From NCBI GenBank assembly GCA_944989445.1, contig CALYLW010000015.1, forward strand, positions 1,540,124 to 1,604,123: a stretch of DNA of 64,000 nt. The letters are read 5' to 3'. Every line of letters begins with the position of its first letter. Positions within the stretch are counted from its first letter, which is position 1. Below, one piece after another: positions 11,534 to 23,136 of the stretch. The notes under the pieces are model-generated. The model was not told the origin of the DNA. It saw only the letters and a list, made by a program, of their open reading frames with translations, and searched no databases. The position numbers and the translations under genes were made by a program. Origin of the DNA: Ampullaceana balthica. Lineage: Eukaryota; Mollusca; Gastropoda; Lymnaeidae.

Positions 11534-11862
11534 TGTCTGTGTCGGACACTGGTCCTCAACTCTTGATTGGTGATCATGTCTGTGTCGGACACTGGTCCTC
11601 AACTCTTTATTGGTGGTCATGTCTGTGTCGGACACTGGTCCTCAACTCTTTATTGGTGGTCATGTCTGTGTCGGACACTGGTCCTCAACTCTTGATTGGT
11701 GATCATGTCTGTGTCGGACACTGGTCCTCAACTCTTTATTGGTGGTCATGTCTGTGTCGGACACTGGTCCTCAACTCTTTATTGGTGGTCATGTCTGTGT
11801 CGGACACTGGTCCTCAACTCTTGATTGGGTGATCATGTCTGTGTCGGACACAGGTCCTCAAA
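11534..11862. repeat. minisatellite, 43-bp unit
   Basis: About 7.6 copies containing GTCTGTGTCGGACACTGGTC. GTGTCGGACAC is a short near-palindrome. Units ending TTGATTGGTGATCA and TTTATTGGTGGTCA follow the order 1 + 2, repeated, giving a 129-bp higher-order period. Confidence 0.95.
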
Positions 11863-12644
11863 GTCCATTCCCGGGAGAGGAATGTTAAAAGAAATGTTAA
11901 AATAATGTTGTTGCTTTCATTGTATATTAAATAGTAAGGCGAAAGAGGCTAATGCTTTTTTTAAGATGTATTTTTAAATTTATGTAGTAGCTTTATTTTG
12001 TAGCTATACATTAAGGGAAAAATCAATTTATGATTATTTCGTTGCTTTTCAGTTTAAGAATTTAAAAATTATTATCTGTAATGAAAGACGCGTACACTGG
12101 CCAAGGCGACCATGTTAGGCTCTGTCGTCTGCACACACCGGGCAGGTGATAGTCTGACAACCACTTCTCTTTTTTTTGTATGTGTGTATCTTCCCTTAAT
12201 TACAAAGATAGAAACAATGCCCAGAAGTCAAATGAGATGTGTGTGTGTCCTAACTTATGACGTCACGTCACTCCCTAAGATCTCTGCGTGTCACTCAGAC
12301 CCAGCATGTTATCACGGTGTTAGTTTTATCCCCAGCAGCCTTTGTTTCCCTAATCAAAGGCTTCTCAAATCATTGGATGCGATCAAACCACAGAACACAG
12401 TCATGGAACCTTGAATGGTGTTGGCCACTGTGAAAAAGTGAGCGTCAAATTGTTTTATAAAAAAATCAACAACCTCCAAATGACTTTGTTTTGTTTATGC
12501 TTCATTTCAAAGGTGCGATCCCTTCTACTTTTATGTTTATTGACCCGTTCTCAGCCATCACTAGACTTCTTCCCATTGACTTTTATACATAATGAATGAG
12601 TGTCTGTCTATGATGTGCGCCTGTCCGGAAACATCATCCCCTCC
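11863..12644. other. unique sequence
   Basis: No gene or element recognised. Frames of 60-100 codons here show no family resemblance and no biased composition. Confidence 0.4.
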
Positions 12645-15483
12645 TAGTGTAGCACCAACACATTGGCACCCCCACCCCCTCGTGTAGCACCAACACATCG
12701 GCACCCCCACCCCCTCGTGTAGCACCAACACATCGGCACCCCCACCCCCTCGTGTAGCACCAACACATAAGCACCCCCACCCCCTCGTGTAGCACCAACA
12801 CATCGGCACCCCCCTAGTATAGCACCAACACATCGGCTACCCCACCCCACCCCCTCGTGTTGCACAAACACATCGGCACCCCCACCCCAACCCCCTCGTG
12901 TAGCACCAAAACCTCGGCACCCCACCCCCACCCCCTCATGTAGCACCAACACATCGACACCCCACCCCACCCCCTCGTGAAGCATCAACACATCGGCACC
13001 CCACCCCTAGTTTAGCACCAACACAATGGCACCCCCACCCTCGTGTAGCACCAACACATCGGCACCCCCACCCCCTCGTGTAGCACCATACATCGGCACC
13101 CCCACCCCCTGGTGTAGCACCAACACAATGGCACCCCACCCCCTCGTGTAGCACCAACACATTGGCACCCCCACCCCCTCGTGTAGCACCAACACATCGG
13201 CACCCCCACCCCCTCGTGTAGCACCAATACATCGACACCCCCACCCCCTCGTGTAGCACCAACACATCGACACCCCCACCCCCTCGTGTAGCACCAACAC
13301 ATCGACACCCCCACCCCCTCGTGTAGCACCAACACATCGACACCCCCACCCCCTCGTGTAGCACCAACACATCGACACCCCACCCCCTCGTGTAGCACCA
13401 ACACATCGACACCCCCACCCCCTCGTGTAGCACCAACACATCGACACCCCCACCCCCTCGTGTTGCACCAACACATCGGCACCCCACCCCCACCCCCTCG
13501 TGTAGCACCAAAACCTCGGCACCCCACCCCCACCCCCTCATGTAGCACCAACACATCGACACCCCACCCCACCCCCTCGTGAAGCACCAACACATCGGCA
13601 CCCCCACTTCCTGGTGTAGCACCAACACATCGGCACCCCACCCCTAGTTTAGCACCAACACAATGGCACCCCCACCCTCGTGTAGCACCAACACATCGGC
13701 ACTCCCACCCCCTCGTGTAGCACCAACACATTGGCACCCCCACCCCCTGGTGTAGCACCAACACAATGGCACCCCCACCCCCTCGTGTAGCACCAACACA
13801 TTGGCACCCCCAACCCCTCGTGTAGCACCAACACATCGGCACCCCCACCCCCTCGTGTAGCACCAACACATCGACACCCCCACCCCCTCGTGTAGCACCA
13901 ACACATCGACACCCCACTCCCCTCGTGTAGCACCAACACATCGACACACCACCCCCTCGTGTAGCACCAACACATTGGCACCCCCACCCCAACCCCTCGT
14001 GTAGCACCAACACATCGACACCCCACACCCTCGTGTAGCACCACCACATCGACACCCCACCCCCTCGTGTAGCACCAACACATCGACACCCCACCCCCTC
14101 GTGTAGCACCAACACATTGGCACCCCCACCCCAACCCCTCGTGTAGCACCAACACATCGACACCCCACCCCCTCGTGTAGCACCAACACATCGACACCCC
14201 ACCCCCTCGTGTAGCACCAACACATCGGCACCCCCACCCCCTCGTGTAGCACCAACACATCGACACCCCACCCCCTCGTGTAGCACCAACACATCGACAC
14301 CCCACCCCCTCGTGTAGCACCAACACATCGACACCCCACCCCCTCGTGTAGCACCAACACATCGGCACCCCCACCCCCTCGTGTAGCACCAACTCATCGG
14401 CACCCCCACCCCCTCGTGTAGCACCAACACATTGGCACCCTTACCCCCTAGTGTAGCACCAACACATCGACACCCCCACCCCCTCGTGTAGCACCAACAC
14501 ATCGGCACCCCCACCCCACCCCCTCGTGTAGCACCAACACATCGACACCCCCACCCCCTCGTGTAGCACCAACACATTGGCACCCCCACCCCACCCCCTC
14601 GTGTAGCACCAACACATTGGCACCCCACCCCACCCCCTCGTGTAGCACCAACACATTGGCACCCCACCCCCTCGTGTAGCACCAACACATCGACACCCCC
14701 ACCCCCTCGTGTAGCACCAACACATTGGCCCCCCCACCCCCTCGTGTAGCACCAACACACTTGCACCCCCACCCCCTCGTGTAGCACCAACACATTGGCA
14801 CCCCCACCCCACCCCCTCGTGTAGCACCAACACATTGGCACCCCCACCCCACCCCCTCGTGTAGCACCAACACATTGGCACCCCCACCCCCTCGTGTAGC
14901 ACCAACACATCGACACCCCCACCCCCTCGTGTAGCACCAACACATTGGCACCCCCACCCCCTCGTGTAGCACCAACACATTGGCACCCCCACCCCCTCGT
15001 GTAGCACCAACACATCGACACCCCCACCCCCTCGTGTAGCACCAACACATCGGCACCCCAACCCCCTCGTGTAGCACCAACACATTGGCACCCCACCCCC
15101 TCGTGTAGCACCAACACATCGGCACCCCCACCCCCTCGTGTAGCACCAACACATTGGCACCCCCACCCCCTCGTGTAGCACCAACACATCGACACCCCCA
15201 CCCCCTCGTGTAGCACCAACACATCGGCACCCCCACCCCCTCGTGTAGCACCAACACATTGGCACCCCACCCCCTCGTGTAGCACCAACACATCGGCACC
15301 CCCACCCCCTCGTGTAGCACCAACACATCGACACCCCCACGCCCTTGTGTTGCACCAACACATCGGCACCCCCACCCCCTCGTGTAGCACCAACACATCG
15401 ACACCCCCACCCCCTCGTGTAGCACCAACACATCGGCACCCCCACCCCACCCCCTCGTGTAGCACCAACACATCGGCACCCCC
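12645..15483. repeat. large C-rich minisatellite, 35-bp unit
   Basis: About 80 copies over 2.8 kb of a unit made of CACCCCCACCCCCTCGTG then TAGCACCAACACATCGG. Lengths of 34, 35 and 40 bp occur through changes in the C runs. Variable sites are ATCGG/ATCGA/ATTGG. A block with the rare forms AAAACCTCGGC, CTCATGTAGC, CGTGAAGC and CTAGTTTAGC occurs at about 12908-13030 and again at about 13509-13660, an offset near 601 bp. On the minus strand the array is G-rich and could form G-quadruplexes. Confidence 0.97.
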
Positions 15484-15506
15484 AATATTCTCTGTGTCGT
15501 AAGTGG

Positions 15507-15722
15507 TAAGGACAACTCGGCAACCACTCTTATGCTGTATCGCCGTAAGGACTTAGCAACCACTATTGTCCTGTATTGCCATAAGGACCTGGTAACCACT
15601 ATTGTCCTGTATCGTCGTAAAGACTGACAACCACTATTGTCCTGTAACGTCGTAAGGACCTGACAACCACTATTGTCCTATATCGCCGTAAGGACCTGAC
15701 AGCCACTATTGTTTTGTATCGC
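15507..15722. repeat. minisatellite, ~36-bp unit
   Basis: About 6 diverged copies around AACCACTATTGTCCTGTAT and GTAAGGACCTG. Older-looking than the neighbouring array. Confidence 0.9.
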
Positions 15723-16309
15723 GTCACAACTCGAAACACTCGATTGTCCCTAGCCATGTACTTGACAACTCTGCTTCCATTCAACTGCCTGTCTATATAC
15801 AGTACAACATACCTCGCTGTAGACTCTGTTCGGAGTTAGAAATTAGTTGCACACTCGCATCATGTTTGGGCTGACTTTGACTTAATTCACCGCCTTGCTG
15901 AGTGACTTTGCATTAATTCATCGTATTGCTGTGTGACTTTGACTTGGTGCACTTAAGCTTGCTCTTCGTTCACAACTATCATGTCTAAACTTACGTCCCT
16001 GGGGTATTGAGTGGTATATTTCACATCTTTCTCAGATGGGCGAAGAGCTTTTTTCCTTGCCGCCTTTTAGTTTAGCGACAAAACTATTGGGTTGGCGTGA
16101 TAAGGGCAGGGATTCTCTACTTTGTTGTCAAAGACACATTCTTCCTATCCACGTTGACTGTGTTGTCACCGCTACCCCATAGCTTTCCTGTTTTATGTTG
16201 TGAATTTGTCAAGGTGGAAATTATATTTTAACAACGTACAATTCAGAATCGATGCATGGAAAATTCTAACAATTGTTTGTCTTAATTTTATGTATTTATT
16301 ATTTATTTA
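15723..16309. other. unique sequence
   Basis: Contains a weak repeat of TGACTTTGACTTAATTCA-like blocks at 15870-15950. No gene recognised. Confidence 0.4.
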
Positions 16310-16765
16310 TTTTTAAATCCCTTATATTAACTTCACCGTCGTCTCTGTCTGTCGTGATCGCTCTCTGTCTTGGTCGGGCGGGCGGAAAAACAAAGTAAAA
16401 AATGACTCACTTCCCGTGATCCTGTCGAGCACATAGACTCGTGTCACCTAACAATACATTGTATCAAAATTTTAGATCGATCGAATGTACCGTAATAAAA
16501 TTAATGCATTTTTAGTTTATCTCTATGTAACTCTATGTAGCCGTATGCTATTATTTACATCCATGTGTCTCTGGTGTTCACTCTAACCATCGATGACCAC
16601 ATCCCCGTGTTTTACAGCAAGGAGGGTTCAGTCAATTTCAGTCTGTAAATGTTTGTCGCGTGTTGGATATTATATGCACATAATCAATAATTTTAGTTAT
16701 GTCTCATATATACGGGATTTATAGTCCAAAAGTTTTTTTTTACGGGGTTGTTTTATTATTTTATT
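16310..16765 (-). mobile_element. dispersed repeat family A, copy 3
   Basis: Inverted relative to copies 1 and 2. Begins AAATCCCTTATATTAACTTC and ends with GGATTTATAGTC then ACGGGGTTGTTTTATT, matching the complement of the family's other end. Shared interior blocks include AATTAATGCATTTTTAGTTT. Confidence 0.7.
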
Positions 16766-16805
16766 TTTGTAGTTTGTGTCGTTGGATAGGATGAGTGAAT
16801 TTATG

Positions 16806-17139
16806 TAATATTAGCCGGCTAAGACAGATACTAGTTTAATATTACCCGGCTAATACATAGACTAGTTTAATATTAGCCGGCTAATACATAGACTAGTTTA
16901 ATATTAGCCGGCTAATACATAGACTAGTTTAATATTAGCCGGCTAATACATAGACTAGTTTAATATTAGCCGGCTAATACATAGACTAGTTTAATATTAG
17001 CCGGCTGATACATAGACTAGTTTAATATTAGCCGGCTAAGACAGATACTAGTTTAATATTAGCCAGCTAAAACAGATACTAGTTAAATATTAGCCGGCTA
17101 AGACAGATACTAGTTTAATATTAGCCGGCTAAGACAGAT
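16806..17139. repeat. minisatellite with a palindromic core, 31-bp unit
   Basis: About 10.7 copies. Each consensus unit contains the 16-bp perfect palindrome TATTAGCCGGCTAATA and the 6-bp palindrome ACTAGT. Units with AAGACAGATA sit at both ends and units with AATACATAGA in the middle, as expected if expansion happened in the centre. Confidence 0.96.
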
Positions 17140-18091
17140 GTCAACATCACGGTCAAGTCAAATGTAGTATGAAGTGTTTTAAAAAATGAATACAATTGAA
17201 TACAACAGCCTTCAGTCACGTGCTCACGTGACTTTGGTCAATCTGACGTAAGTCCTTGACGTCTTTGTGTGGGTGGGAGGGGAGCCGTCTATCTTCTTTG
17301 ACCAGTGGCGACGCCCTTGATTCTATCCATTAAACTGTTTTTATTTTGTTTTATCAAAACATTCAAGTGTGTGAAGTAAGAACTACGCGGCAAATGTCAT
17401 GCTGGCCAGCTGTTATGGTGCAGATAAACACGGGGAGGGGCCACGGGTGTATCATCATCTGTAATAAAATGGAGATTTACATCGGTGCAGGTGAAACTAT
17501 ACAGAGGAACCCCAGGGGTCACGACCTATACACAACTGTTGGGCTGTTTACCAGGTCCCCGCCTACTTGGATCTTGTTAACATTAAATATCTGGCTTATC
17601 AGAGAGCCTGCTGGTGTGGGCCCTTCTCTGTGACGTCACCGTCTCTTGGCGGCAACGCCATTCTGTCCTGTCAACTTTCATCACCAGCTGCAGGACGTGA
17701 TGATGGACTCAAAGAGCCCCGGACACCCGCCCCTCCTCTCTTCCCACAGTTTGACATGTACGTCGTGTTAAATGTTCTTGGCCATACTTGTGAAGACAGT
17801 ACACATAAAGTCCATATTTCTTTGATGTTTTTTTTTAGCTCATGTTTACTTTACTTTTAAAATGTCTGTTTGGCCGATGGGAAAGTTTGACAATGTACCA
17901 GGAACCGCGTACAGCAAGTTTTCTGGCACCGTACGGAAAGGGTCATATTATAATCCACCCCCCCCCCAAAAAAAAATAAAAAAAAATAAAAAATAAATAA
18001 ATACGGTAAATAAAAAAGTTAAATTTATTTTACAAAAACCCACCTAGTTATGGCATCCCTGTAGTGGAACAAAACCTGATAATGGTGCCTT
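17140..18091. other. unique sequence
   Basis: No gene recognised. Poly-C and A-rich low-complexity DNA lies at 17955-18005. The open frames of under 100 codons at 17346-17860 resemble nothing I know. Confidence 0.4.
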
Positions 18092-18402
18092 TTGACGACG
18101 CCCCTGATGTAGACCTGTTAATGACGCCCCTGATGTAGACCTCACGATGACGCCCCTGATGTAGACCTCACAATGAAGCCACTGATGTAGACCTGTTGAT
18201 GACGCCCCTGATGTAGACCTGTTGATGACGCCCCTGATGTAGACCTCATGATGGCGCCCCTGATGTAGACCTTTTGATGACGCCCCTGATGTAGACCTCA
18301 CAATGACGCCCCTGATGTAGACCTCACAATGAAGCCACTGATGTAGACCTGTTGATGACGCCCCTGGTGTAGACCTGTTGATGACGCCCCTGATTTAGAC
18401 CA
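18092..18402. repeat. minisatellite, 26-bp unit
   Basis: About 12 copies around GACGCCCCTGATGTAGACCT. One unit type reads AATGAAGCCACTGATGTAG and recurs at 18172 and 18330 within similar neighbours, a hint of a ~158-bp duplication. Confidence 0.94.
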
Positions 18403-18838
18403 ATGATAACCTACAATTTGATCAGATGAAGAAAGGAAAAGCCAATCTGTTTGTTTATCTATGTCGCCGGACGTCATCATAACGAAGAACGCGAGCTCCC
18501 ATCTCGCGATGTATGAGGGCTGTGTCGGATGTCAATCCGAGGAGCTTGTACCAATCTCATCTCTGACAACCTTAAGACCGCTGTGGTAGGAGAAATCCTT
18601 CGATTTGGAGAATAATCAAGATCAGTACAGAGCTTCTCAACCCGCAACCAGTAGGTCCCCATGGCTCAGTGGTGGAAGTTTTGTCTAGAGTAAAAGAAAG
18701 TAGATCTTATATAGTGTTACACATTTTATCAAAGTCACATATTGCCATTGTTATTAACTTAATGATCATTGTTATTCTGTCAACCAGTCCATGCTATGTG
18801 ACTTGTCTTTATTTGAAACCAACAGTGGAGCTGTTGCA
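18403..18838. other. unique sequence
   Basis: No gene recognised. ATGGCTCAGTGGTGGAAG at 18660 resembles a tRNA A box, but no B box or cloverleaf follows. Confidence 0.4.
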
Positions 18839-19590
18839 TTGACCAATCTCACACTGACCAATCTCACATAGACCAATCTCACATAGACCAATCTAACATT
18901 GACCAATCTAACATTGACCAATCTCACATTGACCAATCTCACATAGACCAATCTCACATAGACCAATCTAACATTGACCAATCTAACATTGATCAATCTC
19001 ACATAGACCAATCTAACATTGACCAATCTCACATTGACCAATCTCACATAGACCAATCTCACATAGACCAATCTAACATTGACCAATCTAACATTGACCA
19101 ATCTCACATTGACCAATCAAACATTGACCAATCTCACATTGACCAATCTAACATTGACCGATCTAACATTGACCAATCTAACATTGACCGATCTAACATT
19201 GACCAATCTCACATAAACCAATCTCACATTGACCGATCTAACATTGACCAATCTAACATTGACCAATCTCACATAAACCAATCTCACATTGACCGATCTA
19301 ACATTGACCAATCTAACATTGACCGATCTAACATTGACCAATCTCACATTGACCGATCTAACATTGACCAATCTAACATTGACCAATCTAACATTGACCA
19401 ATCTAACATTGACCAATCTAACATTGACCAATCTAACATTGACCAATCTCACATTGACCAATCTAACATTGACCAATCTAACATTGACCAATCTAACATT
19501 GACCAATCTAACATTGACCAATCTAACATTGACCAATCTAACATTGACCAATCTAACATTGACCAACCTAACATTGACCAATCTCGCTTT
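18839..19590. repeat. minisatellite, 15-bp unit GACCAATCTAACATT
   Basis: About 50 copies. Variable positions give CTCACATT, CTCACATA, GACCGATC and AAACCAAT forms. A block at 19150-19255 repeats at 19255-19330, so part of the array grew by segments. The last ~12 units are almost uniform. Both strands stay open in one frame because the unit length is divisible by three. Confidence 0.97.
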
Positions 19591-19643
19591 GTCCAAACTC
19601 ACAGTTTGCGGTGTCTACGCCAAGCTGCTCGTTTCTTCAACAA

Positions 19644-20699
19644 ATTCATCCTGTCTGCTGTTGCTCTGATTTCATCCTGTCTGCTGTTGCCCTAATTTCA
19701 TCTTGTCTGCTGTTCCCTAATTTCATCCTGTCTGCTGTTCCCTAATTTCATCCTGTCTGCTGTTGCCCTAATTTCATCCTGTCTGCTGTTCCCTAATTTC
19801 ATCCTGTCTGCTGTTGCCATAATTTCATCTTGTCTGCTGTTCCCTAATTTCATTCTGGCTGCTGTTGTCCTAATTTCATCCTGGCTGCTGTTGCCCTAAT
19901 TTCATCCTGTCTGCTGTTCCCTAATTTCATCCTGTCTGCTGTTGCCCTAATTTCATCTTGTCTGCTGTTCCCTAATTTCATTCTGGCTGCTGTTGCCCTA
20001 ATTTCATCCTGGCTGCTGTTGCCCTAATTTCATCCTGTCTGCTGTTGCCCTAATTTCATCCTGGCTGCTGTTGCCCTAATTTCATCCTGGCTGCTGTTGC
20101 CCTAATTTCATCCTGGCTGCTGTTGCCCTAATTTCATCCTGTCTGCTGTTGCCCTAATTTCATCCTGGCTGCTGTTGCCCTAATTTCATCGTGTCTGCTG
20201 TTCCCTAATTTCATCTTGTCTGCTGTTCCCTAATTTCATCCTGGCTGCTGTTGCCCTAATTTCATCCTGTCTGCTGTTGCCCTAATTTCATCCTGTCTGC
20301 TGTTGCCCTAATTTCATCCTGGCTGCTGTTGCCCTAATGTCATCCTGTCTGCTGTTGCCCTAATTTCATCTTGTCTGCTGTTCCCTAATTTCATCCAGGC
20401 TGCTGTTGCCCTAATTTCATCCTGGCTGCTGTTGCCCTAATTTCATCCTGTCTGCTGTTCCCTAATTTCATCCTGTCTGCTGTTGACCTATTTTCATCCT
20501 GGCTGCTGTTGCCCTAATTTCATGCTGGCTGCTGTTGCCCTAATTTCATCCTGTCTGCTGTTCCCTAATTTCATCCTGTCTGCTGTTGCCATAATTTCAT
20601 CCTGGCTGCTGTTGCCCTAATTTCATCCTGTCTGCTGTTGCCCTAATTTCATCCTGGCTGCTGTTGCCCTAATTTCACCCTGTCTGCTGCTGCCCTAAA
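19644..20699. repeat. minisatellite, 25/26-bp unit
   Basis: About 41 copies of TTTCATCCTGTCTGCTGTTG followed by CCCTAA. A one-base-shorter form has TTCCCTAA. CCTGTCTG and CCTGGCTG variants intermix. Confidence 0.97.
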
Positions 20700-21321
20700 T
20701 TCACAACAGAGACATGGGAAATGGTTCTTATAGTTTCAACAATGAAAGCTTTGCCTAACCCATCTGTCCTCGGGGACCTAACCCCTCTGTCCATGGGGAG
20801 GTCACCCATCTTTCCAGGAGGTGGTAACCCATATGTCCATGGAGACCTAACCACCACCTCGTGAGGACCTACCCCGTTGAGGTGAAGGTCATGTATGCTG
20901 CCATGAGATTGTGCTCTAAGTAAAGCCTCTTGTAACCGAGTGATGGCTTCATGTTGCGCCAATAATCACGTCTGGTGTTGTGTCCGGTGCTGTCCACCAT
21001 GAACATGTTTAGACTCGGCTAGGGTTTATGAAGATCTCCACACGGTCTGGAATCTCTGGTTGAGTCCTAGCCAAATTGGCGGTTCTCAAAGTCTCTCCCC
21101 AGTTGACGGTTTTCCAAATATAGACTTGGACAGCGACAGAAAATAATTTGTGTCAACAAAGCACGTACATTTTAAGATTTAATAACATACTGTTTACACA
21201 TGACATGTAAACGTTTGGGCTAATGCCTTCATTATTACTAATACATATATATAATAAAATATCGTTGAATCTAATGCACATAATTGTAAAAAAAAACCCA
21301 GTAAAAATGATAAGATAAGTA
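20700..21321. other. unique sequence with a diverged 4-copy repeat
   Basis: At about 20754-20865 an imperfect ~30-bp repeat with CCTAACCCMTCTGTCC-like units is visible. No gene recognised. Confidence 0.45.
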
Positions 21322-21917
21322 GTTCTCAAACAGTCTCGCACAGTTGACGGTTCTCAAACAGTCTCGCACAGTTGACGGTTCTCAAACAGTCTCGCACAGT
21401 TGACGGTTCTCAAACAGTCTCGCCAAGTTGACGGTTCTCAAACAGTCTCGCACAGTTGACGGTTCTCAAACAGTCTCGCACAGTTGACGGTTCTCAAACA
21501 GTCTCGCTAAGTTGACGGTTCTCAAACAGTCTCGCACAGTTGACGGTTCTCAAACAGTCTCACCAAGTTGACGGTTCTCAAACAGTCTCGCCAAGTTGAT
21601 GGTTCTCAAACAGTCTCGCCAAGTTGACGGTTCTCAAACAGTCTCGCACAGTTGACGGTTCTCAAACAGTCTCGCCAAGTTGACGGTTCTCAAACAGTCT
21701 CGCCAAGTTGACGGTTCTCAAACAGTCTCGCCAAGTTGACCGTTCTCAAACAGTCTCACCAAGTTGACGGTTCTCAAACAGTCTCACCAAGTTGACGGTT
21801 CTCAAACAGTCTCACCAAGTTGACGGTTCTCAAACAGTCTCGCCAAGTTGACGGTTCTCAAACAGTCTCGCCAAGTTGACGGTTCTCAAACAGTCTCGCC
21901 AAGTTGACGGTTCTCAA
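21322..21917. repeat. minisatellite, 28-bp unit
   Basis: About 21 copies of GTTCTCAAACAGTCTCGC then ACAGTTGACG or CAAGTTGACG. The first half is dominated by GCACAGTTG and the second by GCCAAGTTG/ACCAAGTTG, so the array has a left-to-right gradient of variants. An isolated diverged unit lies at about 21079-21110. Confidence 0.97.
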
Positions 21918-22059
21918 TTTAAGTAACTCTAGCAAGTTTCAACAGTAGAAACCCTGTCTGTCACTATGAGCTTCATATCTCTAAGTAGTTTGTTTGTTTT
22001 TGTAACGGAATGTGGGTTTGATTATGACGTACTTCAGACTATTATGATTTATCATTCTA

Positions 22060-22342
22060 GTTCAGAAAAATAATGTAGTATTCAAACAACCAAGTCCTTC
22101 AAGACTGCACTTAAGACACATCTTTTCAAAATTTATTTTTAAAATTGATGAAACAACATTTCTTGTAAATGATTAACGTAGCTTATGTATAATGTATTGT
22201 AATTTTGTGTGTTTGTTGTGATATGAAAGTTAATTTAATACTTATAAGTATGTTATTTCTTTCATGTAAAGCGCTGTGAGCCCAGTTCCTTACTGGGATA
22301 CAGCGCTATATAAATAATCAATTTATTATTATTATTATTATT
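22060..22342 (+). mobile_element. 3' fragment of a CR1/L2-like non-LTR retrotransposon
   Basis: At 22092-22142 the frame reads KSFKTALKTHLFKIYF and then stop, which matches the known C-terminal tail of CR1/L2-clade reverse transcriptases (pattern SFK-x-x-LKTHLF). A 3' untranslated region follows that ends with a hairpin-like AGCGCTGTGAGCCCAG ... CTGGGATACAGCGCT and an (ATT)n tail. The 5' boundary is uncertain. The element is severely 5'-truncated, as is usual for such insertions, and is inactive. Confidence 0.8.
22092..22142 (+). pseudogene. C-terminal remnant of a reverse transcriptase
   Basis: Seventeen codons including the stop of a non-LTR retrotransposon ORF2. The recognisable part is FKTALKTHLF. 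An in-frame stop lies just upstream at 22071-22073, so no longer reading frame survives. It lies directly before the retrotransposon's 3' untranslated region. Confidence 0.65.
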
Positions 22343-22916
22343 AAAAATGATGACATTAAAATACTACTATAGTACAGTGGTGTAAAAATGATGACATTAA
22401 AATACTACTATAGTACAGTGGTGTAAAAATGATGACATTAAAATACTACTATAGTACAGTGGTGTAAAAATGATGACATTAAAATACTACTATAGTACAG
22501 TGGTGTAAAAATGATGACATTAAAATACTACTATAGTACAGTGGTGTAAAAATGATGACATTAAAATACTACTATAGTACAGTGGTGTAAAAATGATGAC
22601 ATTAAAATACTACTATAGTACAGTGGTGTAAAAATGATGACATTAAAATACTACTATAGTACAGTGGTGTAAAAATGATGACATTAAAATACTACTATAG
22701 TACAGTGGTGTAAAAATGATGACATTAAAATACTACTATAGTACAGTGGTGTAAAAATGATGACATTAAAATACTACTATAGTACAGTGGTGTAAAAATG
22801 ATGACATTAAAATACTACTATAGTACAGTGGTGTAAAAATGATGACATTAAAATACTACTATAGTACAGTGGTGTAAAAATGATGACATTAAAATACTAC
22901 TATAGTACAGTGGTGT
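22343..22916. repeat. highly uniform minisatellite, 14 x 41 bp
   Basis: 574 bp, exactly 14 units of 41 bp, with no substitution or indel that I could see. Units contain AAAAATGATGACATTAAAAT and the perfect palindrome TACTATAGTA. The array starts at the last base of the (ATT)n tail of the retrotransposon fragment. Confidence 0.98.
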
Positions 22917-23128
22917 AAAAACAATAAGCAGAGGTGTGTCGAAGTGAATTTCTTATTTATTTATTTATTAATATTATTATTAATTAATTAATTTTTTAAA
23001 ATATTTTGGGGTGGGGTGGGGGGCGCTTAACAAAGTCTTTTAAAGATAAAGGGCAGTAACCGTATGATGCGATGGTGGGTTATTTCTAGTTCACAGCTGA
23101 CAACTGTTGTAATTATCCAAACTTCCGG
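22917..23128. other. AT-rich spacer
   Basis: TTTATT/ATTA low-complexity DNA and a G-rich stretch. No gene. Confidence 0.45.
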
Positions 23129-23136
23129 GACTTACC

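Noticed and set aside
13012..15471. An 819-codon open frame on the minus strand of the C-rich array
   Set aside because: It is entirely made of the 35-bp repeat read in three shifting frames, with no non-repeat domain. Parallel open frames exist beside it.
17346..17860. Two overlapping frames of 95 and 97 codons as a gene
   Set aside because: No recognisable domain, no splice-site support and frames of this size are expected by chance.
18655..18700. A tRNA gene start (GGCTCAGTGGTGG)
   Set aside because: No B box, no acceptor-stem pairing and no cloverleaf downstream.
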